A DNA stretch of 64,000 nucleotides from Spirochaetia bacterium (lineage in GTDB: Bacteria > Spirochaetota > UBA4802 > UBA5550): NCBI GenBank assembly GCA_009885955.1, contig VFJS01000055.1:1-64000 (forward strand), written 5' to 3'. The notes beneath the pieces were generated by a model. That model was not told where the DNA came from. It saw only the letters and a program-made list of their open reading frames with translations, and did not search any database. Of this stretch, positions 10,173-20,906 are shown one piece after another. Positions within the stretch are counted from its first letter, which is position 1. The number at the start of each line of letters is the position of its first letter. The translations under genes and the position numbers were made by a program.

Positions 10173-11561
10173 TTAAAAAGGTGGTGCGGTTATTATTTCT
10201 CCAGTATTAACGGTAACTGTTTTTTTTGTAGAAGATGCCGTCAATACGTCACTATCATAAAAAAGCTGCCCATATGTTGTTGACAGGACCGGAATAAAGT
10301 ATAGATCATAAATTCCAGGCATCACATTCTCAATTATATATTGTGAGAATCCTTCATTCCACACAACAAGCGGGGGCATAATAAAATTTTCTATGACATT
10401 GTTATTGGCTGTCCATTTTTCTTCAAAAATTGCCTGATCAATGCAGCCGGCAAGCTTTGTGTTTCTTTCATACTTATATTTTTCATATTTCAAATAATAA
10501 TCAAGGAGCTCTTCGATATATAATATAGAGGGGACATCTTTTATGACAAAATAAGGTAAATCGCAGTTTATTGAGGAATCCGCTGGATCTTCACCTCTGG
10601 AAACAAGAGGAATAGAGTAATCTGTTAAATCATCACCTGAAGGGATGGCTATTATATATCCCTGAGCATTATTATTTGTCCCCTGAATATCACCGGTCAA
10701 CTCAGGGACATAGGTCCTTGCCACAGCAATGGCATTCCCGCCCATATCGGACTCTTCGGACTTTACATCCCTGAGCCAATCTGAAAAACCATAAAAATGA
10801 TCAGCGTAAAATATGCCATCCTTGTAATAATTAGTTTCATACTTCTTGATAAAATTCTTTATGACTATCCTTATTTCAAGAACTGTACTATCATTGTGCT
10901 TGCTGTACTTAAATCCATCGGGGATAGGGACAATCAGGGGAAATACCCTGTTTATTCTAGATGATTCCTTCCTCAGGGTATCATAATGGGAATTAACCAT
11001 ATGCTTATTAAAATTAAAAGCTGATACTGTTTTTTCATGGAATATGTCTGTAATATCTTCCACAAATTCCCAGCCTGTACTTCCATATTTAAACTTTTTC
11101 GCATTATCAAAAAGCATCTTCCTTAAATAAACCTTAACATAGGAAAAAGACCTGCCGTCTTGCGGGTCATCATTGGGAAAAGAAATGCCGGTGCCGTTAA
11201 AAAAATTAGTGTTGTCAACCAGTGGGATGTTGTAGGTCTGCCTGTAATTTGCAAACTTGGTATTGTTCAATCTCATTTCAGCAATGTCTAGCATGAAGCT
11301 GGTAGGTTTTTCATCATCAACCGCATATGAATGATAGAACACTGAGTCGTCCTGGATCAGGCTGCTTGTTGCAGAAAGACTATTCCAGGCCCACCCTCTT
11401 ACAGGTCCATTGGATTCAAAAGTCCCCTTGATAATCACTTTCAGCCTGTTAGTACCTAATTCTGTAAAAAGCGACCTGTTTTCGCATCCGGTAATAATTA
11501 GGACAAAAAAAACAATACCTGTCAGGCGATTGAATAGAGCAGATTTTAATAAGATTTTCAT
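10173..11561 (-). CDS. hypothetical lipoprotein
   Basis: 462-aa ORF with signal/lipobox MKILLKSALFNRLTGIVFFVLIITGCEN. Confidence 0.65.
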   Translation of the reverse strand: MKILLKSALFNRLTGIVFFVLIITGCENRSLFTELGTNRLKVIIKGTFESNGPVRGWAWNSLSATSSLIQDDSVFYHSYAVDDEKPTSFMLDIAEMRLNNTKFANYRQTYNIPLVDNTNFFNGTGISFPNDDPQDGRSFSYVKVYLRKMLFDNAKKFKYGSTGWEFVEDITDIFHEKTVSAFNFNKHMVNSHYDTLRKESSRINRVFPLIVPIPDGFKYSKHNDSTVLEIRIVIKNFIKKYETNYYKDGIFYADHFYGFSDWLRDVKSEESDMGGNAIAVARTYVPELTGDIQGTNNNAQGYIIAIPSGDDLTDYSIPLVSRGEDPADSSINCDLPYFVIKDVPSILYIEELLDYYLKYEKYKYERNTKLAGCIDQAIFEEKWTANNNVIENFIMPPLVVWNEGFSQYIIENVMPGIYDLYFIPVLSTTYGQLFYDSDVLTASSTKKTVTVNTGEIITAPPF

Positions 11562-11646
11562 ATATTGTGGATTTCCCCATTTTTTTGAATATAAAAAAAA
11601 TTTCGGGGATTCTGATTTATAGAAATAAATTTAGATTTTATTATAG

Positions 11647-12228
11647 TCATATGTTGATGTTGAAATATAGGGTAAATCCGGCATTGACAAAATGGCCATT
11701 CTTTTTGGCCTTATCAGCATAGCCTTCGTAAATAAGAAGATAATCAATCCTTAATCCGATATTTGCAATCCTCCCGGCCGGGAATGACATCTCAATACCG
11801 CCATGAAACAGTGGATCCCACTGTGATGATTTATCAGGTTTTATGGAAACATAACAGTTACCTGCACCTGCTTTCAATTGAAGTTTTACAGGCAGATTAA
11901 AAGGCAACAGATACAGAAAACTGCCGTAAACAGGAATAAGTAATACTCCATCAACGCCTTTTGAACCATAATTCTGATAGGATGAATCAAATCCTATTTT
12001 CACCGGATTCAACGGGGTATTGTATCTCAAAAAAATACCGGTTCCAATATCCGTATCTACATCCTTGGCAGTGGTATATACCGGTGTAATTGGTCCAAAC
12101 CACATCCCTACCTGGGGTTTTAAAAAATAATCGGTTCGTGTCCTTATAGCATATGAATCACGATTCATTCCGATCATGATAAAAAAAATTAGGAGGAAAT
12201 ATATGGTTATTCTATTTTTTTTACACAT
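11647..12228 (-). CDS. putative outer-membrane beta-barrel protein
   Basis: signal peptide and alternating strand pattern ending ...GFTLYFNINI. Confidence 0.55.
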   Translation of the reverse strand: MCKKNRITIYFLLIFFIMIGMNRDSYAIRTRTDYFLKPQVGMWFGPITPVYTTAKDVDTDIGTGIFLRYNTPLNPVKIGFDSSYQNYGSKGVDGVLLIPVYGSFLYLLPFNLPVKLQLKAGAGNCYVSIKPDKSSQWDPLFHGGIEMSFPAGRIANIGLRIDYLLIYEGYADKAKKNGHFVNAGFTLYFNINI

Positions 12229-12370
12229 AATGATATTTTAATCAATAATATAAGGGAACCTCGAATAATTTAATTATTGAATACCCTTGAAAACACAAAT
12301 ATAGATAAAAAAATTTAATTTTTACTGATGTCTTTAAAACAAATATTTTATTACAGCCTGATATTGTCAA

Positions 12371-13180
12371 TTAAATATTATCATGCTTAATTTGAAAGGC
12401 CGATTCATTTTCTGTAAAGTCATAATTAAATTTTACCTTTGACAGATAAAGACCGCATGGGGGTGCTGTTTTCCCGCTGAAATCCCTGTCCTTTTTATCG
12501 AGAATTTGAAGCATATACGCAGGCTCTTTCCCTGTTTTATGCATAAAAATAAGGGTCCCAATGATAATCCTGATCATATTATGAAGAAAAGCATTTCCCC
12601 TGATGGTAAACTCTATAATATCCCCCTTCCTTATAAAGGACAGAGATACGATCCTCCTGACTGTCTTTTCAACAGCTGAACTCTTTTTACAGAATGATGC
12701 GAAATCCTTTTCGCCTTCAAGGTAATCTGCTGTTTTTTGTAGATAATTAATATCAAGTTCGTCCTTTACCCACATTGCCCTGTTCTTCATGAAAGGGGAT
12801 CTCTGTGGATTATTGTGAATCAGGTATTTATATTCCCTTTCCACTGCTGAAAATCTTGAATGAAAACTATTGTTTACATGAAAGGCATTAATAATAGAAA
12901 CATCCTTGGCAAGTATTCCGTTTAGTCCGATGCAAAGCCTCTGAAGATTAATGGTTGATGAAATGTTGAAGTGGATAACCTGTCCAATAGCATGGACACC
13001 GGTATCTGTCCGCCCGGAACAGCTGATCCTGCATTCCTCCTTTATAAGGATATGAATGGCTCTTTCTATTTCCTGCTGGACAGTCCTGCCGCTCCCCTGC
13101 GCCTGCCAGCCGTTAAAATTTGTTCCATCATATTGAACTATTGCGGCGATTCTTCTTTCGGGGTTATCTCCTCGTTCCAT
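12371..13180 (-). CDS. truA: tRNA pseudouridine(38-40) synthase TruA
   Basis: VQYDGTNFNGWQAQGSGRTVQQEIE, CSGRTDTGVHAIGQVIHF. Confidence 0.95.
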   Translation of the reverse strand: MERGDNPERRIAAIVQYDGTNFNGWQAQGSGRTVQQEIERAIHILIKEECRISCSGRTDTGVHAIGQVIHFNISSTINLQRLCIGLNGILAKDVSIINAFHVNNSFHSRFSAVEREYKYLIHNNPQRSPFMKNRAMWVKDELDINYLQKTADYLEGEKDFASFCKKSSAVEKTVRRIVSLSFIRKGDIIEFTIRGNAFLHNMIRIIIGTLIFMHKTGKEPAYMLQILDKKDRDFSGKTAPPCGLYLSKVKFNYDFTENESAFQIKHDNI

Positions 13181-14022
13181 TTTGTCAGCATCTCATTAAT
13201 TTTATCATAAAGATCGCGTGTCATATCAAGCAATTCTGTAGGCCTGGCCTTAGATGTCTTACCAGCTCCAAAAAGCCGGCTCAGGTATTTTTTGCTCTTT
13301 TCAAAATTTTCTATTCTCTTAATAATATCCGGATCCTGTATTCCGATCTTAACAGTTAATACAGCTGATAAATAAAGAATGCCGTCGTAACCCCAATTCT
13401 TATCAGTATCGGGTCCCATATTCCCGGCTGCATCTGTCGGCTCTTCACCTGTCTGTATAAGGTCCAGAACTTTCATATAAAAATCATAAGCTTTTTTATA
13501 AAAAAAAGTTGATATCTTTTTATAAGGTTTATCCGGAATTTCCTCTGCCAGATCACTGAAGAGCCAGGCCGCTCTTATTGAAGAAAGGGCATTTTTAAAT
13601 GTCGGGGCCACTTTCTTATTTCTCAAACTGTAGCAATCAAGAGCCAGCATATATGAAGCAGCGCCACTTTTTAATTCCCTGTCTTCATTGAAATCTATGT
13701 TCCCAAAGAATTTACTGATTGCTCCCTTTCTTGATGGGGTTAACTCTCTTATTTTTTCTATCTCCTGCGGGTCCAAGGCAGGAAAATCCTTTGGATAAGC
13801 CGAATAAAAACAGCCTGGGCAAACAGTAACCTGGTAAGCCATGGGATAAACTTTCCCAAACTTATTGCTTACCTGGTACGATCTCCTTAATTCATCGGTT
13901 AACTTTGCCGCGATTAATCTCCCGCCGCCTGAAAATAATTCCTCTTTAAAAAATTCAAATGAACAAACAGGGCATTCTGTAGAAGTTTTTTGTCTGAATG
14001 AAATTTTTTTAGGGGCTTCCAT
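13138..14022 (-). CDS. DUF2225 family protein
   Basis: two CxxC-type motifs (ECPVCSFEFF, VCPGCFYSAYPKDF) typical of DUF2225; overlaps truA start. Confidence 0.8.
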   Translation of the reverse strand: MEAPKKISFRQKTSTECPVCSFEFFKEELFSGGGRLIAAKLTDELRRSYQVSNKFGKVYPMAYQVTVCPGCFYSAYPKDFPALDPQEIEKIRELTPSRKGAISKFFGNIDFNEDRELKSGAASYMLALDCYSLRNKKVAPTFKNALSSIRAAWLFSDLAEEIPDKPYKKISTFFYKKAYDFYMKVLDLIQTGEEPTDAAGNMGPDTDKNWGYDGILYLSAVLTVKIGIQDPDIIKRIENFEKSKKYLSRLFGAGKTSKARPTELLDMTRDLYDKINEMLTKWNEEITPKEESPQ

Positions 14023-14516
14023 ACTAAAAATTAACTCCAATAATCATATGGGATATCAATTGTGTGATCCCGTGTATTGAGGATGGCTAAAACCTGATTT
14101 TTCATCCACATGAAATTTAATTTAAAATTTCCAATTTTAACCTTAAATTGTCAATAAATTTAAAAAACCAATTACTTTTTTTTATTTTAAATACTTAACA
14201 ATCTGTCAATTTATCAAGCTATTCTCTATCATACTTGCCACTCGTATTATTACCATTTTTTATAAAATAATTAACATTGATTTACTCATGATACCTCCAA
14301 TTAACAGAGTTTTCATGAAAAACTTAAAAAAAATCTTGTTTTATCCAATATTTGTGTCTTCAATTTACCTAACTATTTTAATTAATCAAAGTCTACTTAT
14401 AATTAAAATATTATTATTTTAAGATGTCCTGTGAATTTGACGAAAATAAAAGAACTGAACAGGTAATAAATTCAAATATTTCAAATTGATATAAAAAAAA
14501 CAACCGGGGTCCTTAT

Positions 14517-15392
14517 ATGAACATTAAAAAAATTATCCCAATAGTAGCAACACTGATGATTGTTTTGACAGGAATTGAGATATATCCATTATCCCTGTCC
14601 GTTAAAACCCAGGATACATATAATTTTACCCTGAACGTCATAAGACATATGGATATTATGCTTAAAAATTTTCAACTGGATACAACCAGGGATAGATATA
14701 TCAAAATGAAGGAGCAGTTTAATAAGGCTGCTGAGGAATATTTTGGGCAGAACTATAATATAGCTTATGAAAAATTCAAAACAATAAACAATGAAATTTC
14801 CGAAATACTATCAGATATTAGTAAAAAATATCTTGAGCGGACAAAATCAATTCTTGATTCCACTTCCAAGGATACATTCGGAGTTTTGCTTGAATATGGC
14901 CCAAATAGCCCCTATATCCCTTATTTCAGAAAACCATATGATCCATTAACCGGTGTAAAGCCTTATAATGAAAATTTTACTGAAAAAGATTATCACTACT
15001 TCTACGACAAAGATATAATGAAAAAGTATCTGGAATTCGGCTACAGAAATTATCATCACTCTAAAAGAATTTTTGAAGATCCAGATTTGGAAATTCTCAT
15101 TAAGAAAAAAACAAAAACTTTGAAGACAATAAATTATATTATTTCCAGATATATTAACGTTATCGATACTTGCAGGCTGGCCAAGCAATATGGAATAGAA
15201 ATCTATAAGGTCAAAAAAGTTAACTTGTATGGGGACATTTTAAAAAAATACGGCCTTTCAACAACGAACATAACACCCATTTTTGATGATAGGATACCTG
15301 ATGAATTCAAGGTGGATGCTGTTGACAATAAAAAACTTATTTTCTCCATTGAGCAGGAAAGGCTGAAAAAGAACATCAATATGTCTAAATAG
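14517..15392 (+). CDS. hypothetical secreted protein
   Basis: 291-aa ORF with N-terminal hydrophobic signal (MNIKKIIPIVATLMIVLTGIEIYPLS). Confidence 0.6.
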   Translation: MNIKKIIPIVATLMIVLTGIEIYPLSLSVKTQDTYNFTLNVIRHMDIMLKNFQLDTTRDRYIKMKEQFNKAAEEYFGQNYNIAYEKFKTINNEISEILSDISKKYLERTKSILDSTSKDTFGVLLEYGPNSPYIPYFRKPYDPLTGVKPYNENFTEKDYHYFYDKDIMKKYLEFGYRNYHHSKRIFEDPDLEILIKKKTKTLKTINYIISRYINVIDTCRLAKQYGIEIYKVKKVNLYGDILKKYGLSTTNITPIFDDRIPDEFKVDAVDNKKLIFSIEQERLKKNINMSK

Positions 15393-15419
15393 TTCAGCCC
15401 CCTTGTGGCAGGGAGAATA

Positions 15420-15926
15420 TTACTTTTTCTCCTTCCCCTTGCCTTTGTCCTTGTCTTTATCTTTATCTTTCAAATTAACTTTCGTTTTTTTCTTATCTTT
15501 TTTATCTTCAGATACTTTTTCAGTTTTTTCTGTTTTTCCTTCTCTTACAACCAACTCAACAATAGCCATTTCAGCAGCATCGCCGGCCCTTCTGCCAAGA
15601 AGGTAGATTCTTGTAAATCCTCCATTACGGGTAAGAAACCTTGGGGCTATATTTTCAAATAGTTTAGTGACTACCCCCCTGTCTTTTATTACCTTCATGA
15701 TCTCCCGTATGTTATGAAGCTTCTTTTCAGGGCTCTTTTCATCCAAAACTAAATTCTTTTTTGCCCTTGTGATCATTTTTTCAGATATCCGTTTTAGTTC
15801 TTTGCCTTTTTCCTTAGTTGTGACAATCCTCTCATGGAGAAACAGGGAGGTTACCATGTTACTGAACATTGCTTTTCGATGTGAATGTGACTTATTTAAC
15901 TGTTTTACATTATTCTTGTGTCTCAT
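15420..15926 (-). CDS. rplQ: 50S ribosomal protein L17 with Lys/Asp-rich C-terminal tail
   Basis: MRHKNNVKQLNKSHSHRKAMFSNMVTSLFLHERIVTT core, RNGGFTRIYLLGRRAGDAAEMAIVELV; tail (DK)n. Confidence 0.95.
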   Translation of the reverse strand: MRHKNNVKQLNKSHSHRKAMFSNMVTSLFLHERIVTTKEKGKELKRISEKMITRAKKNLVLDEKSPEKKLHNIREIMKVIKDRGVVTKLFENIAPRFLTRNGGFTRIYLLGRRAGDAAEMAIVELVVREGKTEKTEKVSEDKKDKKKTKVNLKDKDKDKDKGKGKEKK

Positions 15927-15937
15927 TACCGCCTCAC

Positions 15938-16903
15938 TTATTCTTTCAGTCCAAGACTGAGATGGTGTATCTCAAGTTTAGATTTAATTTCTTTTAAAAC
16001 TAAATCACTGGAATGCTTGGATTTTTTAATTTCATCTTCAGTCTTTCTGACCAGCTGTTCCAGTATCGATATATCCAGGCTTTTTAGTGTATTGTACGCC
16101 CTTACAGATAGTTCTATCTCATCTATCGATTTGGAAAGCAGTACTTTCATCTTCTCAATATTTTCATCAATTACTTCAGTTTCTTCTTCGACTTCTTCTT
16201 CAAAATTTATAAAGATCGTCATGTGATCTTTAATTATTTTTGCCGCGTAGGCTAGTGAATTGTCTGGGGAAATTGAGCCATCCGTCCAAATTTCTATAAT
16301 TAATTTGTCATAATCTGTTCTCTGCCCTACCCTGGTATCTTCAACCTTGATGTTAACTTTCTTCACCGGGGAAAATATAGAATCAATCGGAATGACGCCA
16401 ACAGTCTCAGTATTTGACTTGTTCATCTCAGAAGGGACATATCCCCTGCCTCTCTCTATCTGAACTTCCATATCTATAACTGCTTTTTCATTCAAAGTAG
16501 CAATTTTCTGCTCAATATTCATCACGAGTACATCGGGATCAATATTAAAATCAGCTCCGGAGAGTTCCCCTGCGCCCTTCTTTATCACATGGAGTACCTT
16601 GGGCAATTCACCTTCATATCTGAATTTCAATTTTTTTAAATTCAGTATAATTCTTGTAACGTCCTCGTATATACCTTCAATTGAATGAAATTCATGAGGG
16701 ACTCCCTCAATTTTTATGGCAGTAATAGCAGCCCCTTCAATAGATGAAAGCAATACGCGTCTTAGCGAATTGCCGATGGTTAGTCCGTACCCCTTCTCAA
16801 AAGGTTCTGCAATAAATCTTCCGTAATTTGACTGCAATTCATCGTGCTCAAGTGCAATCTTGCTTGGTCTCTTAAAGCCCTTTAATAAATTTCTTGGGGC
16901 CAT
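15938..16903 (-). CDS. rpoA: DNA-directed RNA polymerase subunit alpha
   Basis: [37 protein letters not shown]-type motif and C-terminal domain. Confidence 0.97.
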   Translation of the reverse strand: [321 protein letters not shown]

Positions 16904-16958
16904 TATTACCTCCGTTGGTCTCTCAGTAAAAAACTGTATGAAAAATAAAATTTATATA

Positions 16959-17591
16959 CTACTTCGAATACAATTCAACAACAAGTTGTTCATTGAAATT
17001 ATCCAGAACATCACTTCTTAAAGGTAGTCTTGTTATTGTACCTGATTTATTTTCAAAATCAACCTCGACCCAATCGGGCACAGAGTCAACAGCCTTGGCT
17101 AGTTTGATCGAATCTTCAAGGATTGCATTTACTTTAAATTTTTCCGTGATACCTATTTTCATGCCTTCCGAAATACGGTATGAAGATTTGTCCACTATGC
17201 TACTGTTAATTGTAATGTGCCTGTGTTGAACAAGCTGCCTTGCCTGCATCCTTGATGAGGCGAATCCCATGCGGAATACAGTATTATCAAGCCTTCTCTC
17301 AAGGAGAGAAAGCAGATTATCACCAGTAATACCCTTCATCCTGCTCGCATCATCAAAAAGATTCCTGAATTGTTTTTCTAGAATTCCATAGGTTCTTCTT
17401 ACTTTCTGTTTCTCCCTGAGCTGTACAGCATAGTCAGACATCTTTGTCCTTTTCTTCCTGGGAGGACCGGGAGGATATTTTTTCTTGCCCTTGACAGGAC
17501 ATTTATCTGTAAGACAGCGCTGCCCTTTTAACATTAATGCAGCCATTTCTCTTCTGCACTGTTTGCATTTTGGACCTGTATATTTTGCCAT
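16959..17591 (-). CDS. rpsD: 30S ribosomal protein S4
   Basis: LERRLDNTVFRMGFASSRMQARQLVQHRHITIN; Cys-containing N-terminus. Confidence 0.96.
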   Translation of the reverse strand: MAKYTGPKCKQCRREMAALMLKGQRCLTDKCPVKGKKKYPPGPPRKKRTKMSDYAVQLREKQKVRRTYGILEKQFRNLFDDASRMKGITGDNLLSLLERRLDNTVFRMGFASSRMQARQLVQHRHITINSSIVDKSSYRISEGMKIGITEKFKVNAILEDSIKLAKAVDSVPDWVEVDFENKSGTITRLPLRSDVLDNFNEQLVVELYSK

Positions 17592-17606
17592 ATATCAAAA
17601 CTCCCG

Positions 17607-17993
17607 TTAAACTCTTCTTCTCTTTTTAGGCCTGCAGCCATTGTGCGGGACCGGAGTAACATCCTTGATAACCGTTATGTTCAACCCGCTCTGAAATAAC
17701 GACCTGATTGCTGCCTCTCTCCCTATTCCAGGGCCCTTTACATAGACTTCCACTGTCTTGAGGCTCGCAAGCTCAATGGCATTTGTCGCAGCCGTTTTTG
17801 CCGCCATCTGTGCGGCAAAAGGTGTGGACTTTCTAGAACCTTTGAAGCCTTCCCCGCCGGCTGACGACCAGGTAATCACATTACCCTGCATATCCGTTAA
17901 AGTGATTATTGTATTATTATAAGTAGCCTGGATAAATGCTTTTCCGACAGGTACAGTCTTTTTCTCTTTTTTTCTGGTTTTTTTCTGCTTCAA
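17607..17993 (-). CDS. rpsK: 30S ribosomal protein S11
   Basis: [56 protein letters not shown]. Confidence 0.97.
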   Translation of the reverse strand: MKQKKTRKKEKKTVPVGKAFIQATYNNTIITLTDMQGNVITWSSAGGEGFKGSRKSTPFAAQMAAKTAATNAIELASLKTVEVYVKGPGIGREAAIRSLFQSGLNITVIKDVTPVPHNGCRPKKRRRV

Positions 17994-18016
17994 TTATATC
18001 TCCTTATTATTTCTGA

Positions 18017-18388
18017 TTATTTCTTTTTTCTGCTGATAGACGCTTTTCTATTGCCTTTCCTTGTTCTGGCATTATTTTTTGTATTCTGACCTCTGACAGG
18101 AAGGCCCCTTCTGTGGCGAATCCCCCTGTAGCAGCCAATATCCATCAACCTCTTTATATTCATTGACACTTCTGCCCGTAATTCACCTTCGACCTTGGTC
18201 CTGCTCTCGATGCCTTTTCTCAACAGGCTTATTTCATCATCGGTTAAATCTTTGACTCTTTTATCAGGATCAACTTTGCTTTCAGCGATAATACTCTTTG
18301 AAGTTGATAACCCGATGCCATATATATAGGTCAGACCGATTTCTACCCTTTTATTGCTTGGTAAATCTACACCAGCGATACGTGCCAT
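18017..18388 (-). CDS. rpsM: 30S ribosomal protein S13
   Basis: [44 protein letters not shown]. Confidence 0.97.
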   Translation of the reverse strand: MARIAGVDLPSNKRVEIGLTYIYGIGLSTSKSIIAESKVDPDKRVKDLTDDEISLLRKGIESRTKVEGELRAEVSMNIKRLMDIGCYRGIRHRRGLPVRGQNTKNNARTRKGNRKASISRKKK

Positions 18389-18403
18389 AACTACCTCTTC
18401 CTA

Positions 18404-18535
18404 CTATTTATTTGCAGTTCTTACTTTTTGTCTTTGCTTATGCCTCTGGTTTTTGCAAATTACCCTCAGCACGCCATGACGCTTAATAACCTTACAGTCA
18501 CTACATATTTTTTTAACAGAAACACGAACTTTCAT
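18404..18535 (-). CDS. rpmJ: 50S ribosomal protein L36 (absent from ORF track)
   Basis: hand translation [43 protein letters not shown]; CxxC...CxxxxH zinc-type. Confidence 0.96.
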   Translation of the reverse strand: MKVRVSVKKICSDCKVIKRHGVLRVICKNQRHKQRQKVRTANK

Positions 18536-18578
18536 TCAAAAACCTCTGCATTCAAAAAAAAATTTCTACAAACTAAAA

Positions 18579-18797
18579 CTATTTCGACCTGTATATAATC
18601 CTGCCGCGATTCAAATCATAAGGCGACAATTCAACAGTTACCTTATCGCCAGCCAGTATTCTTATATAATGCATTCTCATTTTACCGGATATATGGGCCA
18701 GCACAACATGCCCGTTATCGAGCTTTACCTTGAACTGTGCATTAGGAAGGGGCTCAACTACAACTCCTTCAACCTCTATCGGTTCCTCTTTCGCCAT
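18579..18797 (-). CDS. infA: translation initiation factor IF-1
   Basis: [70 protein letters not shown]. Confidence 0.97.
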   Translation of the reverse strand: MAKEEPIEVEGVVVEPLPNAQFKVKLDNGHVVLAHISGKMRMHYIRILAGDKVTVELSPYDLNRGRIIYRSK

Positions 18798-18849
18798 AGA
18801 TATATCCTATCTGTACTGGCACATTCTTTGACAGAATATGCTCCACTCT

Positions 18850-20187
18850 TTAAAATCTTCCTCTCATCGGTGTTTTTTTGATAAACCCATCATAGTGTCT
18901 CATGATAAGTTGAGATTCAATCTGCTTTAGCGTATCCAGAGCAACTCCTACGATAATCAGCAGTGAAGTTCCGCCAAAGAGATATGCCATTTCAGCAGAT
19001 ACCTGCTCCGGCCAGATGCCTATTATGACATCAGGCACAATTGCAATAAGGGCCAGGAAAATAGCCCCGGATAGTGTAATCCTGTTTAATATCTTCATCA
19101 AAAAATCACTTGTATTCTGACCTGGTCTGATGCCAGGAACAAAACCACCATATTTTTTAAGGTTGTCGGCTATTTCTACAGGATTAAATTTAATAGATGT
19201 ATAAAAAAAACAGAAAAATATGATTAATCCACTGTATAATAAAATATATGGCAGCTGCCCCGGTGAAAGCCAATACTGAATCCTATTTAGCAATTCATAT
19301 TTGCTGCCTCCGATCATATTAATCATCTGTGATGGAAACATAATAATCGCTGATGAGAATATTATAGGAATAACACCGGCTGCATTGACCTTGAGCGGGA
19401 TATATTGAGTGTTCTGCTGAGTCAGGGTATTCCCGACCATTTTTTTCCCGTATTGTACAGGTATCCGTCTTGCCCCAAGTGTCAGTAAAATTGAAGCAGC
19501 AATAACCATTAAAAATATTCCTAACAGAATTATGCCGACAATCGGCTCCCCTGTTTCACTTATTTTATTCATAGTTCCGGCAAAAGCCTGTGGCCCCCGT
19601 ACTACAATACCGCCAAAAATTATGATTGATATTCCGTTTCCAATCCCTCTCTCTGTTATAATTTCACCGAGCCACATCAATACCATTGTACCTGTCGTTA
19701 TTGCAACCATCGATAATATAACAAATCCCATTCCTGCATCATCAGGGACAACGGCTCCTCCAACAGCAGTCCTCATGCTTCTCATCCAGACTGTAAGCCC
19801 GAAAGATTGAATAAGGCAGAGAAATACCGTACCGTATTTTGTATACTGACTTAATTTTTTCTGCCCTTCATGCCCTTCTTTTGATAACCTCTCAAGGTAG
19901 GGAAAAACAACCTTCATCAGATCTATGATAATTGATGATGATATATACGGCATTATGCCAAGAGCAAAAATTGTAAACCTCTTTAACGCGCCGCCGGAAA
20001 AAAGATCAAAGAAATCCATAATCCCGGTTGTGGCAGCTTCTTCAAAATAATGCTTCAAAGCAGTTACATTTATTCCCGGGATGGGTATATGGGCACCAAC
20101 GCGATAGATTATCAATATGATTAATGTGAAGATAATCCTTTTTCTTAAATCCGGAATCCTGAATATATTAAATACTGTATTTGACAT
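18850..20187 (-). CDS. secY: preprotein translocase subunit SecY
   Basis: FTLIILIIYRVGAHIPIPGIN, LGIMPYISSSIIIDLM, 10-TM pattern. Confidence 0.97.
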   Translation of the reverse strand: MSNTVFNIFRIPDLRKRIIFTLIILIIYRVGAHIPIPGINVTALKHYFEEAATTGIMDFFDLFSGGALKRFTIFALGIMPYISSSIIIDLMKVVFPYLERLSKEGHEGQKKLSQYTKYGTVFLCLIQSFGLTVWMRSMRTAVGGAVVPDDAGMGFVILSMVAITTGTMVLMWLGEIITERGIGNGISIIIFGGIVVRGPQAFAGTMNKISETGEPIVGIILLGIFLMVIAASILLTLGARRIPVQYGKKMVGNTLTQQNTQYIPLKVNAAGVIPIIFSSAIIMFPSQMINMIGGSKYELLNRIQYWLSPGQLPYILLYSGLIIFFCFFYTSIKFNPVEIADNLKKYGGFVPGIRPGQNTSDFLMKILNRITLSGAIFLALIAIVPDVIIGIWPEQVSAEMAYLFGGTSLLIIVGVALDTLKQIESQLIMRHYDGFIKKTPMRGRF

Positions 20188-20219
20188 TAATTTACCTGGT
20201 TAAATCTTAGCCCTACCTG

Positions 20220-20675
20220 TTAGATTTTTCTAGCAGAAGCGTTCCTGATTGTTATATCTCCACCGGCATCCCTGATTTTTTTTATTGCGCTTTCAGAAAA
20301 TGAATCGGCAATAATTTTTACCGGTTTTGTAATTTCTCCATTACCGAGAATTTTAACTTTCTTTGTATCATCTTTAATTAATCCCTTTTCAAACAATAAT
20401 TCGGGATTGATATCGCCAATTTCCAATTTAACAATAGCAGAAAGATTAATGATCTGATAACTGCTTTTAAAAATATTAGTAAAACCTCTTTTCGGGATCC
20501 TTCTCTGTAAAGGCATCTGTCCACCTTCAAATCCGGGCCTTTTAACATTTCCTGAACGCGCCCTCTGACCCTTTGTGCCCCTGCATGAGGTTTTGCCATG
20601 GCCGCTGCTGTTACCGCATCCTATTCTCTTTCTTCTCTTTATTGATGACGGCTTTTTTAGTTGATATTTTTCCAT
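20220..20675 (-). CDS. rplO: 50S ribosomal protein L15
   Basis: RKRIGCGNSSGHGKTSCRGTKGQRARSG, FEGGQMPLQRRIPKRGF. Confidence 0.96.
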   Translation of the reverse strand: MEKYQLKKPSSIKRRKRIGCGNSSGHGKTSCRGTKGQRARSGNVKRPGFEGGQMPLQRRIPKRGFTNIFKSSYQIINLSAIVKLEIGDINPELLFEKGLIKDDTKKVKILGNGEITKPVKIIADSFSESAIKKIRDAGGDITIRNASARKI

Positions 20676-20687
20676 CAGATTCTCTCT

Positions 20688-20876
20688 CTATTCTGTATAT
20701 TCTTTAATTTGGACCATGTGAAGTACCTTATCCAGCATCCCTCTAATAACCGGATTGTCGTCATGTACCCTTTCTGAACTGATTTTCCGAAGTCCAAGAG
20801 CCCTCAATGTAGCTTTCTGATTGGGTTTGGAGCCAATAACACTTTTGACCTGTTTGATTAATATTTTTTTTCCCAT
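20688..20876 (-). CDS. rpmD: 50S ribosomal protein L30
   Basis: IKQVKSVIGSKPNQKATLRALGLRKISSERVHDDNPVIRGMLDKVLHMVQI. Confidence 0.95.
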   Translation of the reverse strand: MGKKILIKQVKSVIGSKPNQKATLRALGLRKISSERVHDDNPVIRGMLDKVLHMVQIKEYTE

Positions 20877-20906
20877 TTTTCAATTACCTTAAGATTTCCT
20901 TGTAAA

